In this document: in pieces, positions 17,993 through 26,173 of the stretch | How the letters are laid out: each line of letters starts with the position of its first letter | How positions within the stretch are numbered: position 1 is the first letter of the stretch | Origin: Pseudomonas sp. R5-89-07 | GTDB taxonomy: Bacteria > Pseudomonadota > Gammaproteobacteria > Pseudomonadales > Pseudomonadaceae | Reading direction: 5' to 3' | Assembly (NCBI RefSeq): GCF_003851685.1 | Contig: NZ_CP027727.1 | Span: forward strand, 4,774,001-4,838,000 | DNA length: 64,000 nt | Made by a program: the position numbers and the translations under genes | The notes under the pieces: model-generated | Told to the model about the DNA's origin: nothing | The model's input: only the letters and a program-made list of their open reading frames with translations | Databases searched by the model: none

Positions 17993-19045
17993 ATGACGCT
18001 TTTCATAGATGTCGATGACGCTGCACGCCTGTTTACCCAAGTGGGCATCCGGCGCGCTATCCGCGACATGGCGACCTACATCAAGGCTGACTACGCACGC
18101 TGGGCGCACTTTGATAAATCGCCGCGCACCGCCAACCACTCGGCAGCAGGCGTCATCGAACTGATGCCCACCGACGATGGTCAGCAGTATTCATTCAAAT
18201 ACGTGAACGGCCATCCGCACAACGGCCAGCAGAACCTGCTGACGGTCATGGCTTTCGGTGTCCTGGCTGATGTGCAGAGTGGCTATCCCACCCTGCTCAG
18301 CGAACTGACCTTGACCACTGCCGTGCGTACCGCCGCAACGTCCGCGCTGGTGGCGCAGTCCTTGGCTCGCTCGAATGCGACCTCGATGGCCCTCATCGGC
18401 AACGGTGCCCAAAGTGAATTCCAGGCGCTCGCCTTTCATGACCTGTTGGGCATCAGCGAAATCCGCATCTTCGATATCGATCACGACGCGTCCCTCAAGT
18501 TGAAGCATAACCTCGCGATGTTTCCGGAAATCGAGGTCATTCTGGCCGGCTCCGTGAAGGAAGCAGTCAAAGGCGCGGATATCGTCACCACGGTCACCGC
18601 CGACAAAGCCTATGCAACGATTCTGACCCCCGACATGATCGAGCCCGGCATGCACATCAATGCGGTCGGCGGTGACTGCCCGGGTAAAACCGAACTGCAT
18701 GCCGATATCCTGCGCAACGCCCGGGTCATCGTCGAATTCGAGCCGCAGACACGTATTGAGGGCGACATTCAGCAACTGGAAGCCGACTCTCCCGTGACCG
18801 AATTTTTCCGGATTGCGCGGGGTGAAGTGGTTGGACGCGAAAACGATACGCAGGTGACTGTCTTCGATTCGGTGGGCTTTGCCTTGGAGGACTTTTCGTC
18901 ACTGCGCTACCTCAACGATCTGGCTCAGGCACAGCAAATCGGTCGACGCATCCACCTCGTACCGACGCCAGCCAACATCAAGAACCTCTTTCAACTGCTG
19001 AATCCGCTACCGGCCAAAGCCTCGCACCTGCGCACCGTCAACTGA
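17993..19045 (+). CDS. ocd: Ornithine cyclodeaminase (L-ornithine to L-proline + NH3)
   Basis: 350 aa. Closely resembles the pseudomonad Ocd pattern: 'FIDVDDAARL', 'SAAGVIELMP', 'FKYVNGHP.N..QNL.TVMAFG', 'LSELTLTTA.RTAATSA', 'IGNGAQSEFQALAF', 'TVTADKAYATI' and 'GGDCPGKTELH'. NAD-dependent mu-crystallin fold; the conserved Lys and Asp of the active site lie in the 'FKYVNGHP' and 'GGDCPGK' segments. It converts ornithine directly to proline, feeding carbon and nitrogen catabolism. It starts 48 bp after the amidohydrolase stop, with a GGAGAATAAGA ribosome region. Confidence 0.94.
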   Translation: MTLFIDVDDAARLFTQVGIRRAIRDMATYIKADYARWAHFDKSPRTANHSAAGVIELMPTDDGQQYSFKYVNGHPHNGQQNLLTVMAFGVLADVQSGYPTLLSELTLTTAVRTAATSALVAQSLARSNATSMALIGNGAQSEFQALAFHDLLGISEIRIFDIDHDASLKLKHNLAMFPEIEVILAGSVKEAVKGADIVTTVTADKAYATILTPDMIEPGMHINAVGGDCPGKTELHADILRNARVIVEFEPQTRIEGDIQQLEADSPVTEFFRIARGEVVGRENDTQVTVFDSVGFALEDFSSLRYLNDLAQAQQIGRRIHLVPTPANIKNLFQLLNPLPAKASHLRTVN

Positions 19046-19188
19046 TCGGTAATGGCCGCCCCCAGCTACTTGGCGAGGGGGCCATCGCCTTCCAGGCATG
19101 CCCGTGATTGGCCGTTGTATTTCTAACAAGAACGCTCGACACCTACTTTCTGCCAAAACTCAAAAACATAAAATCAAGAGGTTTTGCA

Positions 19189-20619
19189 ATGAAATCGAAT
19201 TCTTCCGGGCTGCTTGAACAGCCCGCGCTGCAGCGCACGCTGGGCAATCGTCACATCCAGCTAATGGCCATGGGCGGTGCCATCGGTACCGGCCTGTTCA
19301 TGGGCTCCGGGAAGATCATCGCCCTCTCCGGGACGTCGATCATCCTCATCTACATGATCATTGGACTGTTCGTGTTTTTCGTCATGCGTGCCATGGGCGA
19401 AATGCTCCTGTCCAATCTCAACTTCAAAACCTTTGCCGACTTCGCCGGTGCGTACCTCGGCCCGCGCGCGGCATTCTTCCTCGGCTGGTCGTACTGGCTG
19501 AGCTGGAGCGTGGCGGTGATCGGCGATGCCGTCGTGGTCGGCGGATTTTTCCAGTATTGGTTTCCCGACGTGCCGGCGTGGATACCCGCGGTCGGAATGC
19601 TGGCGACCCTGTTCGCGCTCAACGTGCTGACGGTCAGGCTGTTCGGGGAGGTGGAGTTCTGGTTCGCAATCATCAAGATCATTGCGGTGGTGACCCTGAT
19701 CGGCGTCAGCACCGTGCTGATTGCCAGTTCGTTCGTCTCACCCAGCGGGGTCACCGCGTCCCTGAGTCACCTGGTGGATAAACAGGCAGCGTTCCCTAAC
19801 GGCTTGTTCGGATTCTTTGCCGGATTTCAAATGGCGATTTTCTCCTTCGCCGGCACTGAGCTGATTGGCACAGCCGCCGCCGAAACTCGATCTCCGGAGA
19901 AAACCCTGCCCAAGGCAATCAACTCGATTCCGCTGCGGATCATCTTGTTCTACGTGCTGGCCCTGATCTGCATTATTGCTGTGACGTCCTGGCAGCAGGT
20001 ATCTGCAATCAAGAGCCCGTTTGTCGAACTGTTTCTTGTGGCAGGGTTCCCCGCAGCAGCCGGCATCGTCAACTTCGTGGTACTGACGTCTGCGGCATCA
20101 TCGGCAAACAGCGGCGTATTTTCATCGAGCCGTATGCTGTTCGGGTTGGCCAACCAAGACAACGCGCCCCACGCATTCCGACGGCTGTCGAGTAACAGCG
20201 TGCCGCTGTTGAGCCTGGCGTTCACGATGCTGCTGATGCTGGTGGGAGTATTGGTGCTGTTCGTCGTTCCGCAAGTCATGACAGCCTTTACTATCGTCTC
20301 TACCGTGTCGGCGATCCTGGTGATTTTCACATGGTCGACGATCCTGGCGTCTTATATTGCCTATCGCAAAAAACGCCCTGATCTGCATGCGAAGTCGGCT
20401 TACAAGATGCCTGGCGGAGTACCGATGGCCTGGGTTTCCCTGGCGTTCCTGGGCTTTGTGCTCTGCCTGCTGGCGTTGCGGCCTGATACGCGTATTGCCC
20501 TGATGGTCATGCCGGGATGGTTCGTGTGGCTGGCAATTGCTTATCAGTTGACTCGCGCCTTGAAGCCAACGTCTGACGCTATTCCTGGCAGGCAGAACGC
20601 GACAGTGGCGCAGCCCTAA
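19189..20619 (+). CDS. APC-superfamily amino acid permease, CycA-like
   Basis: 476 aa, about 12 membrane segments. N-terminal 'LGNRHIQLMAMGGAIGTGLFMGSGK' (in part) and 'FSFAGTELIGTAAAETRSPEKTLPKAI' (in part) are hallmarks of the AAT family, and the overall pattern, including 'SAASSANSGVFSSSRMLFGLA', is closest to the D-serine/D-alanine/glycine transporter CycA. I start at the ATG at 19189 after AAGAGG. It is the third gene of the amidohydrolase-ocd set, so the imported compound may be the acetylated or free amino acid those enzymes use rather than glycine or alanine. Confidence 0.88.
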   Translation: MKSNSSGLLEQPALQRTLGNRHIQLMAMGGAIGTGLFMGSGKIIALSGTSIILIYMIIGLFVFFVMRAMGEMLLSNLNFKTFADFAGAYLGPRAAFFLGWSYWLSWSVAVIGDAVVVGGFFQYWFPDVPAWIPAVGMLATLFALNVLTVRLFGEVEFWFAIIKIIAVVTLIGVSTVLIASSFVSPSGVTASLSHLVDKQAAFPNGLFGFFAGFQMAIFSFAGTELIGTAAAETRSPEKTLPKAINSIPLRIILFYVLALICIIAVTSWQQVSAIKSPFVELFLVAGFPAAAGIVNFVVLTSAASSANSGVFSSSRMLFGLANQDNAPHAFRRLSSNSVPLLSLAFTMLLMLVGVLVLFVVPQVMTAFTIVSTVSAILVIFTWSTILASYIAYRKKRPDLHAKSAYKMPGGVPMAWVSLAFLGFVLCLLALRPDTRIALMVMPGWFVWLAIAYQLTRALKPTSDAIPGRQNATVAQP

Positions 20620-20701
20620 TGAAACGAATGGCTTGATCCACTCGGACTCACCAAAAGCTGCTGGGTATGTACCACCGCCATCGGGCAAGCCTCAATACCT
20701 G

Positions 20702-20797
20702 GAGGAGCGAGCTTGCTCGCGAAAAACGCCCAGACAACGCGTTCATTCTGGATAAACGAGTGGGCCCTGAGTGCTTCGCGAGCAAGCTCGCTCCTAC
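20702..20797. repeat. REPIN of a second family (GCGAGC core)
   Basis: Inverted arms GGAGCGAGCTTGCTCGCGAA at about 20704-20723 and its reverse complement ending at 20796, spaced by about 50 nt. It lies between the convergent permease and nitroreductase genes. A second member is at 43144. Confidence 0.85.
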
Positions 20798-20804
20798 AAA
20801 AACC

Positions 20805-21368
20805 TTACAGACCGGTCCAGGCCTGGACGAACGCTGTCAGGTCTTCCTTCGGCGCGGTGCGCGGCGGGTTCTGTGGGGTGCCCAGGTAGAGAAAGCCAAT
20901 CACTTGCTCTCCGGCTGCCAGCCCCAGGCCTTTGGCGACGTGGGCCGAGTAGGACAACTCACCGGTGCGCCACACCGCGCCAATCCCCTGGGCATAAGCC
21001 GCCAGCAGAATGCCGTGGGCCGCGCAGGCGGCGGCCAGCAGTTGTTCGGATTTGGGCACTTTGAAGTGCTCCTGCAAGCGAGCAATCACCACCACCACCA
21101 GCGGCGCGCGCAACGGGCCGTTCTGGGCTTTGTCGATCACAGCTTGCGGGGCATCGGCGTCTTGCAGGCGGGCAGCTTCGGCCAACAGCGTGCCCATCTG
21201 CTCACGGGCGGCACCTTCCACGGTAAGGAAACGCCACGGGCGCAACTGACCGTGGTCGGGCGCACGCATGGCGGCGGCGAACAGCACGTCGCGCTGCTCC
21301 TGGGTCGGTGCCGGCTCCAGCAAACGCGGCACGGAAACACGGTTGAGCAAAGCGTCGAGAGCCTGCAT
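20805..21368 (-). CDS. Nitroreductase-family flavoprotein, YdjA-like
   Basis: 187 aa, short member of the NfsA/FRP fold. 'RVSVPRLLEPAPT.EQRDVL', 'APDHGQLRPWRFLTVEG' and 'LLAAYAQGIGAVWRTGE' are typical of the YdjA subgroup, which binds FMN as a homodimer and reduces nitro compounds or quinones with NAD(P)H. CAGGAGG lies directly before the ATG. The physiological substrate is unknown. Confidence 0.9.
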   Translation of the reverse strand: MQALDALLNRVSVPRLLEPAPTQEQRDVLFAAAMRAPDHGQLRPWRFLTVEGAAREQMGTLLAEAARLQDADAPQAVIDKAQNGPLRAPLVVVVIARLQEHFKVPKSEQLLAAACAAHGILLAAYAQGIGAVWRTGELSYSAHVAKGLGLAAGEQVIGFLYLGTPQNPPRTAPKEDLTAFVQAWTGL

Positions 21369-21507
21369 TGGCCACCTCCTGAGAAAAATGTGCGGTCATT
21401 CTAGCGGAATGAATCGGCAGGCCACCAAACGATAATTGCTCTTATTCAAACTGTCCCGCCCTGTTAGACTTTGCGACCACCTTTTTCGCCTTCGTTCAGG
21501 AAACTCG

Positions 21508-22947
21508 ATGTTCCGTTCGCTACTTCACCTGTGCGCCGCGTTGATGGCTCTTGGCCTGACCGCCTGCGACGACGCCCCACGGTTCACCCAGGCCGAGCCG
21601 GGTGAAGCGCGCGCCGGCGGTGCCACGACAGTGAACAAGCGGGACCAGAATGCGTTTTCCCTGCCCTCGGCCAACCTGGCGCCCACACGCCGGCTGGACT
21701 TCAGCGTCGGCAACAGTTTCTTTCGCAGCCCCTGGGTGATCGCGCCCTCTACCACCACCGCACGTGACGGCCTGGGCCCGCTGTTCAATACCAATGCCTG
21801 CCAGAACTGCCATATCAAGGACGGCCGAGGCCATCCACCGCTGGCCGACGCGCCCAATGCGGTGTCGATGCTGGTCCGCCTGTCGATCCAGCGGCCTGCC
21901 ACAGAGCAGCCTCCTTACGCCAAACTCATCGAACAGCTCGGCGTGGTGCCGGAGCCGGTGTATGGCGGGCAGCTGCAGGACATGGCCGTGCCTGGCGTAG
22001 CCCCGGAGGGCAAGGTTCGGATCGATTACACACCGGTCAACGTCCAGTTCAAGGACGGTACGGTGGTGGAGTTGCGCAAGCCCGAGCTGCAAATCACCCA
22101 GCTCGGCTATGGCCCGATGCACCCCGACACGCGTTTTTCTGCGCGCGTCGCCCCCCCCATGATCGGCCTGGGGCTGCTTGAAGCCATCAGCGACGCCGAT
22201 ATCCTGCGCAACACCGACCCGGAGACGGCGGACAGCGAAGCCATCCTCGGCCGAGCGAATCAGGTGTGGGACGACGCCGAGCAAAAAACCGTGCTCGGGC
22301 GGTTTGGCTGGAAAGCCGGGCAACCCAACCTCAATCAACAAAATGTTCACGCATTCTCTGGTGATATGGGCCTCACCACCTCCTTGAGACCCTTCGATGA
22401 CTGCACCGACGCCCAAGTCGCCTGCAAACAGGCACCCAACGGCAACGGCCCCGACGGCGAGCCGGAAGTCAGCGACAACATCCTGCGGCTGGTGCTGTTC
22501 TATACGCGTAACCTCGCCGTGCCGCTGCGCCGCGACGTCAACGCGCCGCAGGTGCTGGCCGGCAAGAATCTGTTTTACCAGGCCGGTTGCCAGGGCTGTC
22601 ACAAGCCGACGTTCACCACGGCCGCCAACGCCGCCGAACCTGAACTGGCCAACCAGGTGATCCGCCCCTACAGCGACTTACTGCTGCACGACATGGGCGA
22701 GGGCCTGGCCGACAACCGTACCGAATTCAAGGCCAGTGGCCGCGACTGGCGTACCCCGCCGTTGTGGGGCATCGGCCTGACGCAAGCCGTCAGTGGTCAC
22801 ACCCAGTTCCTGCATGACGGCCGCGCCCGCAACCTGCTCGAAGCCGTGCTCTGGCATGGCGGGCAAGCCCAAGCGGCGCAGCAGCATGTGTTGTCATTCA
22901 ATGCCGAGCAGCGTGCCGCGTTGCTGGCGTTCCTGAATTCTCTATAA
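21508..22947 (+). CDS. Di-heme cytochrome c-type lipoprotein (DUF1111, putative thiol oxidoreductase)
   Basis: 479 aa. Lipoprotein signal with lipobox 'LGLTAC' (Cys20). Two heme c sites: CQNCH at residues 98-102 and CQGCH in the C-terminal half, plus 'GDMGLTTSLRPFDDC' and 'DMGEGLADNR' typical of DUF1111 proteins. They resemble MauG/cytochrome c peroxidases, but the reaction is not established. First gene of a three-gene set with an imelysin-like lipoprotein and a DUF1513 protein; in P. aeruginosa the corresponding set is preceded by another imelysin gene, which is missing here. Iron regulation is likely but I see only a poor Fur-like sequence upstream. Confidence 0.88.
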   Translation: MFRSLLHLCAALMALGLTACDDAPRFTQAEPGEARAGGATTVNKRDQNAFSLPSANLAPTRRLDFSVGNSFFRSPWVIAPSTTTARDGLGPLFNTNACQNCHIKDGRGHPPLADAPNAVSMLVRLSIQRPATEQPPYAKLIEQLGVVPEPVYGGQLQDMAVPGVAPEGKVRIDYTPVNVQFKDGTVVELRKPELQITQLGYGPMHPDTRFSARVAPPMIGLGLLEAISDADILRNTDPETADSEAILGRANQVWDDAEQKTVLGRFGWKAGQPNLNQQNVHAFSGDMGLTTSLRPFDDCTDAQVACKQAPNGNGPDGEPEVSDNILRLVLFYTRNLAVPLRRDVNAPQVLAGKNLFYQAGCQGCHKPTFTTAANAAEPELANQVIRPYSDLLLHDMGEGLADNRTEFKASGRDWRTPPLWGIGLTQAVSGHTQFLHDGRARNLLEAVLWHGGQAQAAQQHVLSFNAEQRAALLAFLNSL

Positions 22948-22978
22948 GCTTTGCCCCAATTACAGAAGGGAGCTCGAC

Positions 22979-24043
22979 ATGTTCCGTCCCAAGTTGTTGT
23001 TCACCAGCCTGGCCGCCCTCGCCCTCGGCGCCTGCTCGCCCCAGGACCCGCAAGCGGTGACCTCGGCGGCCATCGCCAAGCAAGTCATCCTGCCGACCTA
23101 CAGCCGCTGGGTTGAAGCCGACCGCCAACTGGCCGTCAGCGCCCTGGCCTACTGCCAGGGCAAGGAAAGCCTGGACACCGCCCGTGCCGACTTCCTCCAC
23201 GCGCAAAAAGCCTGGGCCGAGTTGCAACCGCTGCTGATCGGCCCGCTGGCCGAGGGCAACCGTTCCTGGCAGGTGCAGTTCTGGCCAGACAAGAAGAACC
23301 TGGTGGGTCGCCAGGTGGAGCAACTGGTTGCCAGCCAGCCACAGATCGACGGCGCCGCCCTCGCCAAATCCAGCGTGGTGGTGCAAGGCCTGTCGGCCTA
23401 CGAATACATCCTCTACGACGCCAAGCCTGACGTCGCCGACGAAGCCCAGAAAGCCCGGTATTGCCCGCTGCTGATCGCCATCGGCGAACGCCAGAAAGCC
23501 CTGGCCGAAGAGATCCTGGCCAGCTGGAACAGCACCGACGGCATGCTGGCGCAGATGACCAAGTTCCCGAACCAGCGCTATGCCGATTCCCACGAAGCCA
23601 TCGCTGACCTGCTGCGCGTGCAAGTGACCGCCCTGGATACCCTGAAGAAAAAACTCGGCACGCCGATGGGCCGCCAGACCAAGGGCATCCCGCAACCGTT
23701 CCAGGCCGACGCGTGGCGCAGCCAGTCGTCCCTGCAGAGCCTCGAAGCGAGCCTCGCGGCAGCGCAGACGGTTTGGGTGGGCGTGGACAACAAAGGCCTG
23801 CGCGGCCTGCTGCCGGCCGATCAGAAAGCCTTGGCCGAGAAGATCGACGCTGCGTACGCCGCGTCACTCAAACTGTTCGCCAGCAACCAGCGCTCCCTCA
23901 ACGAACTGTTGAACGATGACGCCGGGCGCCAGCAACTCAACGATCTCTACGACAGCCTCAACGTGGTTCATCGCCTGCATGAAGGCGAGCTGGCCAAGGC
24001 GCTGGGAATCCAACTGGGCTTCAACGCCAACGACGGTGACTGA
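22979..24043 (+). CDS. Imelysin-like (M75 family) periplasmic lipoprotein
   Basis: 354 aa. Lipobox 'LALGAC' (Cys19). Helical imelysin fold with 'LDTARADFLHAQKAWAELQPLLIGP' in part. The usual GxHxxE motif reads 'GLSAYEYILYD', so the His is replaced by Ser; this is the degenerate type that probably lacks classical metal-peptidase chemistry. Imelysins are linked to iron uptake (relatives of EfeO/IrpA). 31 bp after the di-heme gene with an AGAAGGGA ribosome site; its stop overlaps the next start. Confidence 0.88.
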   Translation: MFRPKLLFTSLAALALGACSPQDPQAVTSAAIAKQVILPTYSRWVEADRQLAVSALAYCQGKESLDTARADFLHAQKAWAELQPLLIGPLAEGNRSWQVQFWPDKKNLVGRQVEQLVASQPQIDGAALAKSSVVVQGLSAYEYILYDAKPDVADEAQKARYCPLLIAIGERQKALAEEILASWNSTDGMLAQMTKFPNQRYADSHEAIADLLRVQVTALDTLKKKLGTPMGRQTKGIPQPFQADAWRSQSSLQSLEASLAAAQTVWVGVDNKGLRGLLPADQKALAEKIDAAYAASLKLFASNQRSLNELLNDDAGRQQLNDLYDSLNVVHRLHEGELAKALGIQLGFNANDGD

Positions 24044-25158
24044 TGATGCTCAGGCGACAGGCTTTGGCGATTGGCAGCGCACTGCTCAGCGCACTCACGC
24101 TGGGTGGCTGGACGCTGTTCAAAGGTAACGGCGCTTCACACAGCAAACATGGCCCGTTGCTGCTGTCGGCGCGCGATGATGCCGACGGCAAGCACTACGC
24201 CGTAGGTTATCGCCTGGACGGCAAGCAGGTGTTCGCCACCCAGGTGGGCCAGCGCTGCCACGACATCATCAACCATCCGACGCTGCCGATTGCGCTGTTC
24301 GTCGCCCGTCGCCCGGGCACCGAGAGTTACCTGGTCGACCTGCGTGACGGCACGTTGCTGCAAACCATTACGTCCAATGCCAACCGCCACTTTTATGGAC
24401 ACGCCGTGATCCACAAAGACGGTGAATGGCTGTACGCCACCGAGAACGACACGTCCGACCCCGGCCGTGGTTTGCTCGGGGTGTACCGGTTCGAAGGCGA
24501 GCGGCTGGTGCACAGCGGGGAACTCTCGACCCACGGTATCGGCCCGCATCAGGTGTCATGGATGCCCGATGGCGAAACCCTGGTGGTGGCCAACGGCGGC
24601 ATTCGCACCGAAGCCGAAAGCCGCGTGGAGATGAACCTCAACGCGATGGAACCGAGCCTGGTGCTGATGCACCGCGACGGCCGCCTGATCAGCAAGGAAA
24701 CCCTGGGCCAGCAGATGAACAGCGTGCGCCATATGGGGATCGTCAGCGATGGCACCATCCTCACCGGACAGCAGTTCATGGGGCCGTCCCAGGAGCGTTC
24801 CGAATTGCTCGCGATCAAGCGGCCGGGTCAACCGTTCGTGGCGTTTCCCGTGGCTGATGAGCAATTACAGGCGATGGGGCACTACACTGCCAGCGTCGCG
24901 GTGCACAGTGAGCTGCGGCTGGTGGCGCTGACGGCGCCGCGTGGCAATCGGTTCTTTATCTGGGACATGGACAGCGGCGAGCTGCGCCTGGATGGGCCAT
25001 TGCCCGACTGTGCCGGTGTGGGTGCGGTGGCGGATGGCTTCGTTGTGACGTCAGGCCAGGGACGTTGCCGATTCTATGATTGCCGCCAGGAAAAACTGCT
25101 CGCGCAACCGCTGGAATTGCCGGCAGGGTTTTGGGATAACCACCTGCACCTGATCTGA
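24043..25158 (+). CDS. DUF1513 beta-propeller-like protein
   Basis: 371 aa. An N-terminal hydrophobic segment (about 5-26) indicates export or membrane anchoring. The remainder has repeated beta segments such as 'HYAVGYRLDGKQVFAT', 'HFYGHAVIHKDGEWLYATEND' (in part) and 'GIGPHQVSWMPDGETLVVANGG' (in part), consistent with a seven-bladed propeller. The family is always found with imelysin and di-heme genes; function unknown. Start overlaps the imelysin stop codon (TGATG), so translation is coupled. A second Met follows at once. Confidence 0.85.
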   Translation: MMLRRQALAIGSALLSALTLGGWTLFKGNGASHSKHGPLLLSARDDADGKHYAVGYRLDGKQVFATQVGQRCHDIINHPTLPIALFVARRPGTESYLVDLRDGTLLQTITSNANRHFYGHAVIHKDGEWLYATENDTSDPGRGLLGVYRFEGERLVHSGELSTHGIGPHQVSWMPDGETLVVANGGIRTEAESRVEMNLNAMEPSLVLMHRDGRLISKETLGQQMNSVRHMGIVSDGTILTGQQFMGPSQERSELLAIKRPGQPFVAFPVADEQLQAMGHYTASVAVHSELRLVALTAPRGNRFFIWDMDSGELRLDGPLPDCAGVGAVADGFVVTSGQGRCRFYDCRQEKLLAQPLELPAGFWDNHLHLI

Positions 25159-25175
25159 TTCACGATCACCCAGGC

Positions 25176-25207
25176 AAAAAAAAGGGCCTCGCATCGCAAG
25201 GCCCTTT
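25176..25207. terminator. Bidirectional-looking terminator
   Basis: AAAGGGCCT at 25181-25189 pairs with AGGCCCTTT at 25199-25207. The run of A before the stem gives a U tract for minus-strand transcripts, so it best serves the methyltransferase-inaA-small gene operon; it also sits 22 bp after the DUF1513 stop. Confidence 0.75.
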
Positions 25208-25225
25208 CCGGGGGGTTCAATCGTT

Positions 25226-25453
25226 TCAACTCTGCGGCCTCATCGCCTGAGACATCCCGAACATGAATAACAGCAATTCATGATCGGGCTTGGCGGGCAC
25301 ACTGGCCTTGGCGACACGTGGCAGCAGGCATTGCCCACCGCCTTGCACCGCACTGAGTACCTGCGTGCGAGGCTGCTCCCAGGCGGCCAGGGCGAGGGCT
25401 GCAACGCCCAACGCCCCGACCAGGAACAAACCTCGTGCTATTTCTAGCTTCAT
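25226..25453 (-). CDS. Small membrane-anchored or secreted protein of unknown function (75 aa)
   Basis: 75 aa with a hydrophobic N-terminal segment at about 7-24 ('GLFLVGALGVAALALAAW'), then a short periplasmic tail with one Cys in 'GGGQCLLPRV' and 'HELLLFMFGMSQAM'. The start overlaps the inaA stop (ATGA), and a terminator follows, so it is a true last gene of the operon. I do not recognise a family. Confidence 0.75.
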   Translation of the reverse strand: MKLEIARGLFLVGALGVAALALAAWEQPRTQVLSAVQGGGQCLLPRVAKASVPAKPDHELLLFMFGMSQAMRPQS

Positions 25454-26169
25454 CTGGTTAAACCCTTGATAGCGCTGCCAAACGCCGTCTCATAAAAGTA
25501 GCTGAGTTTCTTCCAGTCGGTATCGTTCCACGACGAATGGCGGCGCAATTGCAGCATGTCATGGGAGGCGGCCCGATAAGCGGTCAAACGCTGGCGGCAT
25601 TTTTCAAAGTCCAGCAGTGCCACTTCCACCTTCACCGCATCGCCCTCGCCGGTGACCCTTATGAAGATATGCTTGATGTACAGGCAACCATGTTGCCAGC
25701 GCCCTTTGTGCATGCGCGCCAGGGTGCCGGCCAGTTCCTCGAGCAGGCGCTCGTGCACCACCTCGCCGTATTGCTCACGGCCGCCAGCGGCGTACCAGTT
25801 TTCGATCTCGTCGAAACCGTCCAGCGAAGCGGTGACCAGCAAGGCCTTCCACTGATGCTCGGGGTCGCGTCGCGCCTCGCAGAACACCAGCTCCGGCACT
25901 CGCACATCCAGCAAGCGCAGGCCCTTGAGGGCATCGCGCTCACGCAGCACGGTCGGACGTCCAAACGGATGCAACCAACTGCGGTAGATGTGGCCGGTCT
26001 GGCGTTTGCAATAGAGCAAGCGTCCATTGGGGCTGACCACCCGCTGTACGCCACTCTCACCGCCACGTCGACGATTGGGCTCTTCTACCCATTCACCCTG
26101 CTGGCGCCAGAAAAAATCAAATCGTTCTTCGGGAGCTACATGACTGCCTACTACGCACTCAACTGCCAT
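25450..26169 (-). CDS. inaA: InaA/WaaP-like lipopolysaccharide kinase family protein
   Basis: 239 aa. Kinase-like fold: 'LLYCKRQTGHIYRSW' (glycine/Lys region), 'RERDALKGLRLLDVRVPELVF', 'LARMHKGRWQHGCLYIKHIF' as catalytic loop with His-Gly...Lys-His in place of HRD, and 'VALLDFEK' as the DFG-like metal site. The start at 26169 is 4 bp after the methyltransferase stop. Relatives phosphorylate lipopolysaccharide core sugars (WaaP) or are acid/stress-inducible (InaA). Operon with the methyltransferase next to colRS suggests envelope modification. Confidence 0.87.
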   Translation of the reverse strand: MAVECVVGSHVAPEERFDFFWRQQGEWVEEPNRRRGGESGVQRVVSPNGRLLYCKRQTGHIYRSWLHPFGRPTVLRERDALKGLRLLDVRVPELVFCEARRDPEHQWKALLVTASLDGFDEIENWYAAGGREQYGEVVHERLLEELAGTLARMHKGRWQHGCLYIKHIFIRVTGEGDAVKVEVALLDFEKCRQRLTAYRAASHDMLQLRRHSSWNDTDWKKLSYFYETAFGSAIKGLTR

Positions 26170-26173
26170 CCTG

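Noticed and set aside
21400..21470. Fur box before the di-heme gene
   Set aside because: CGATAATTGCTCTTATTC has one fair half-site only; too weak to report as a site even though iron control would fit.
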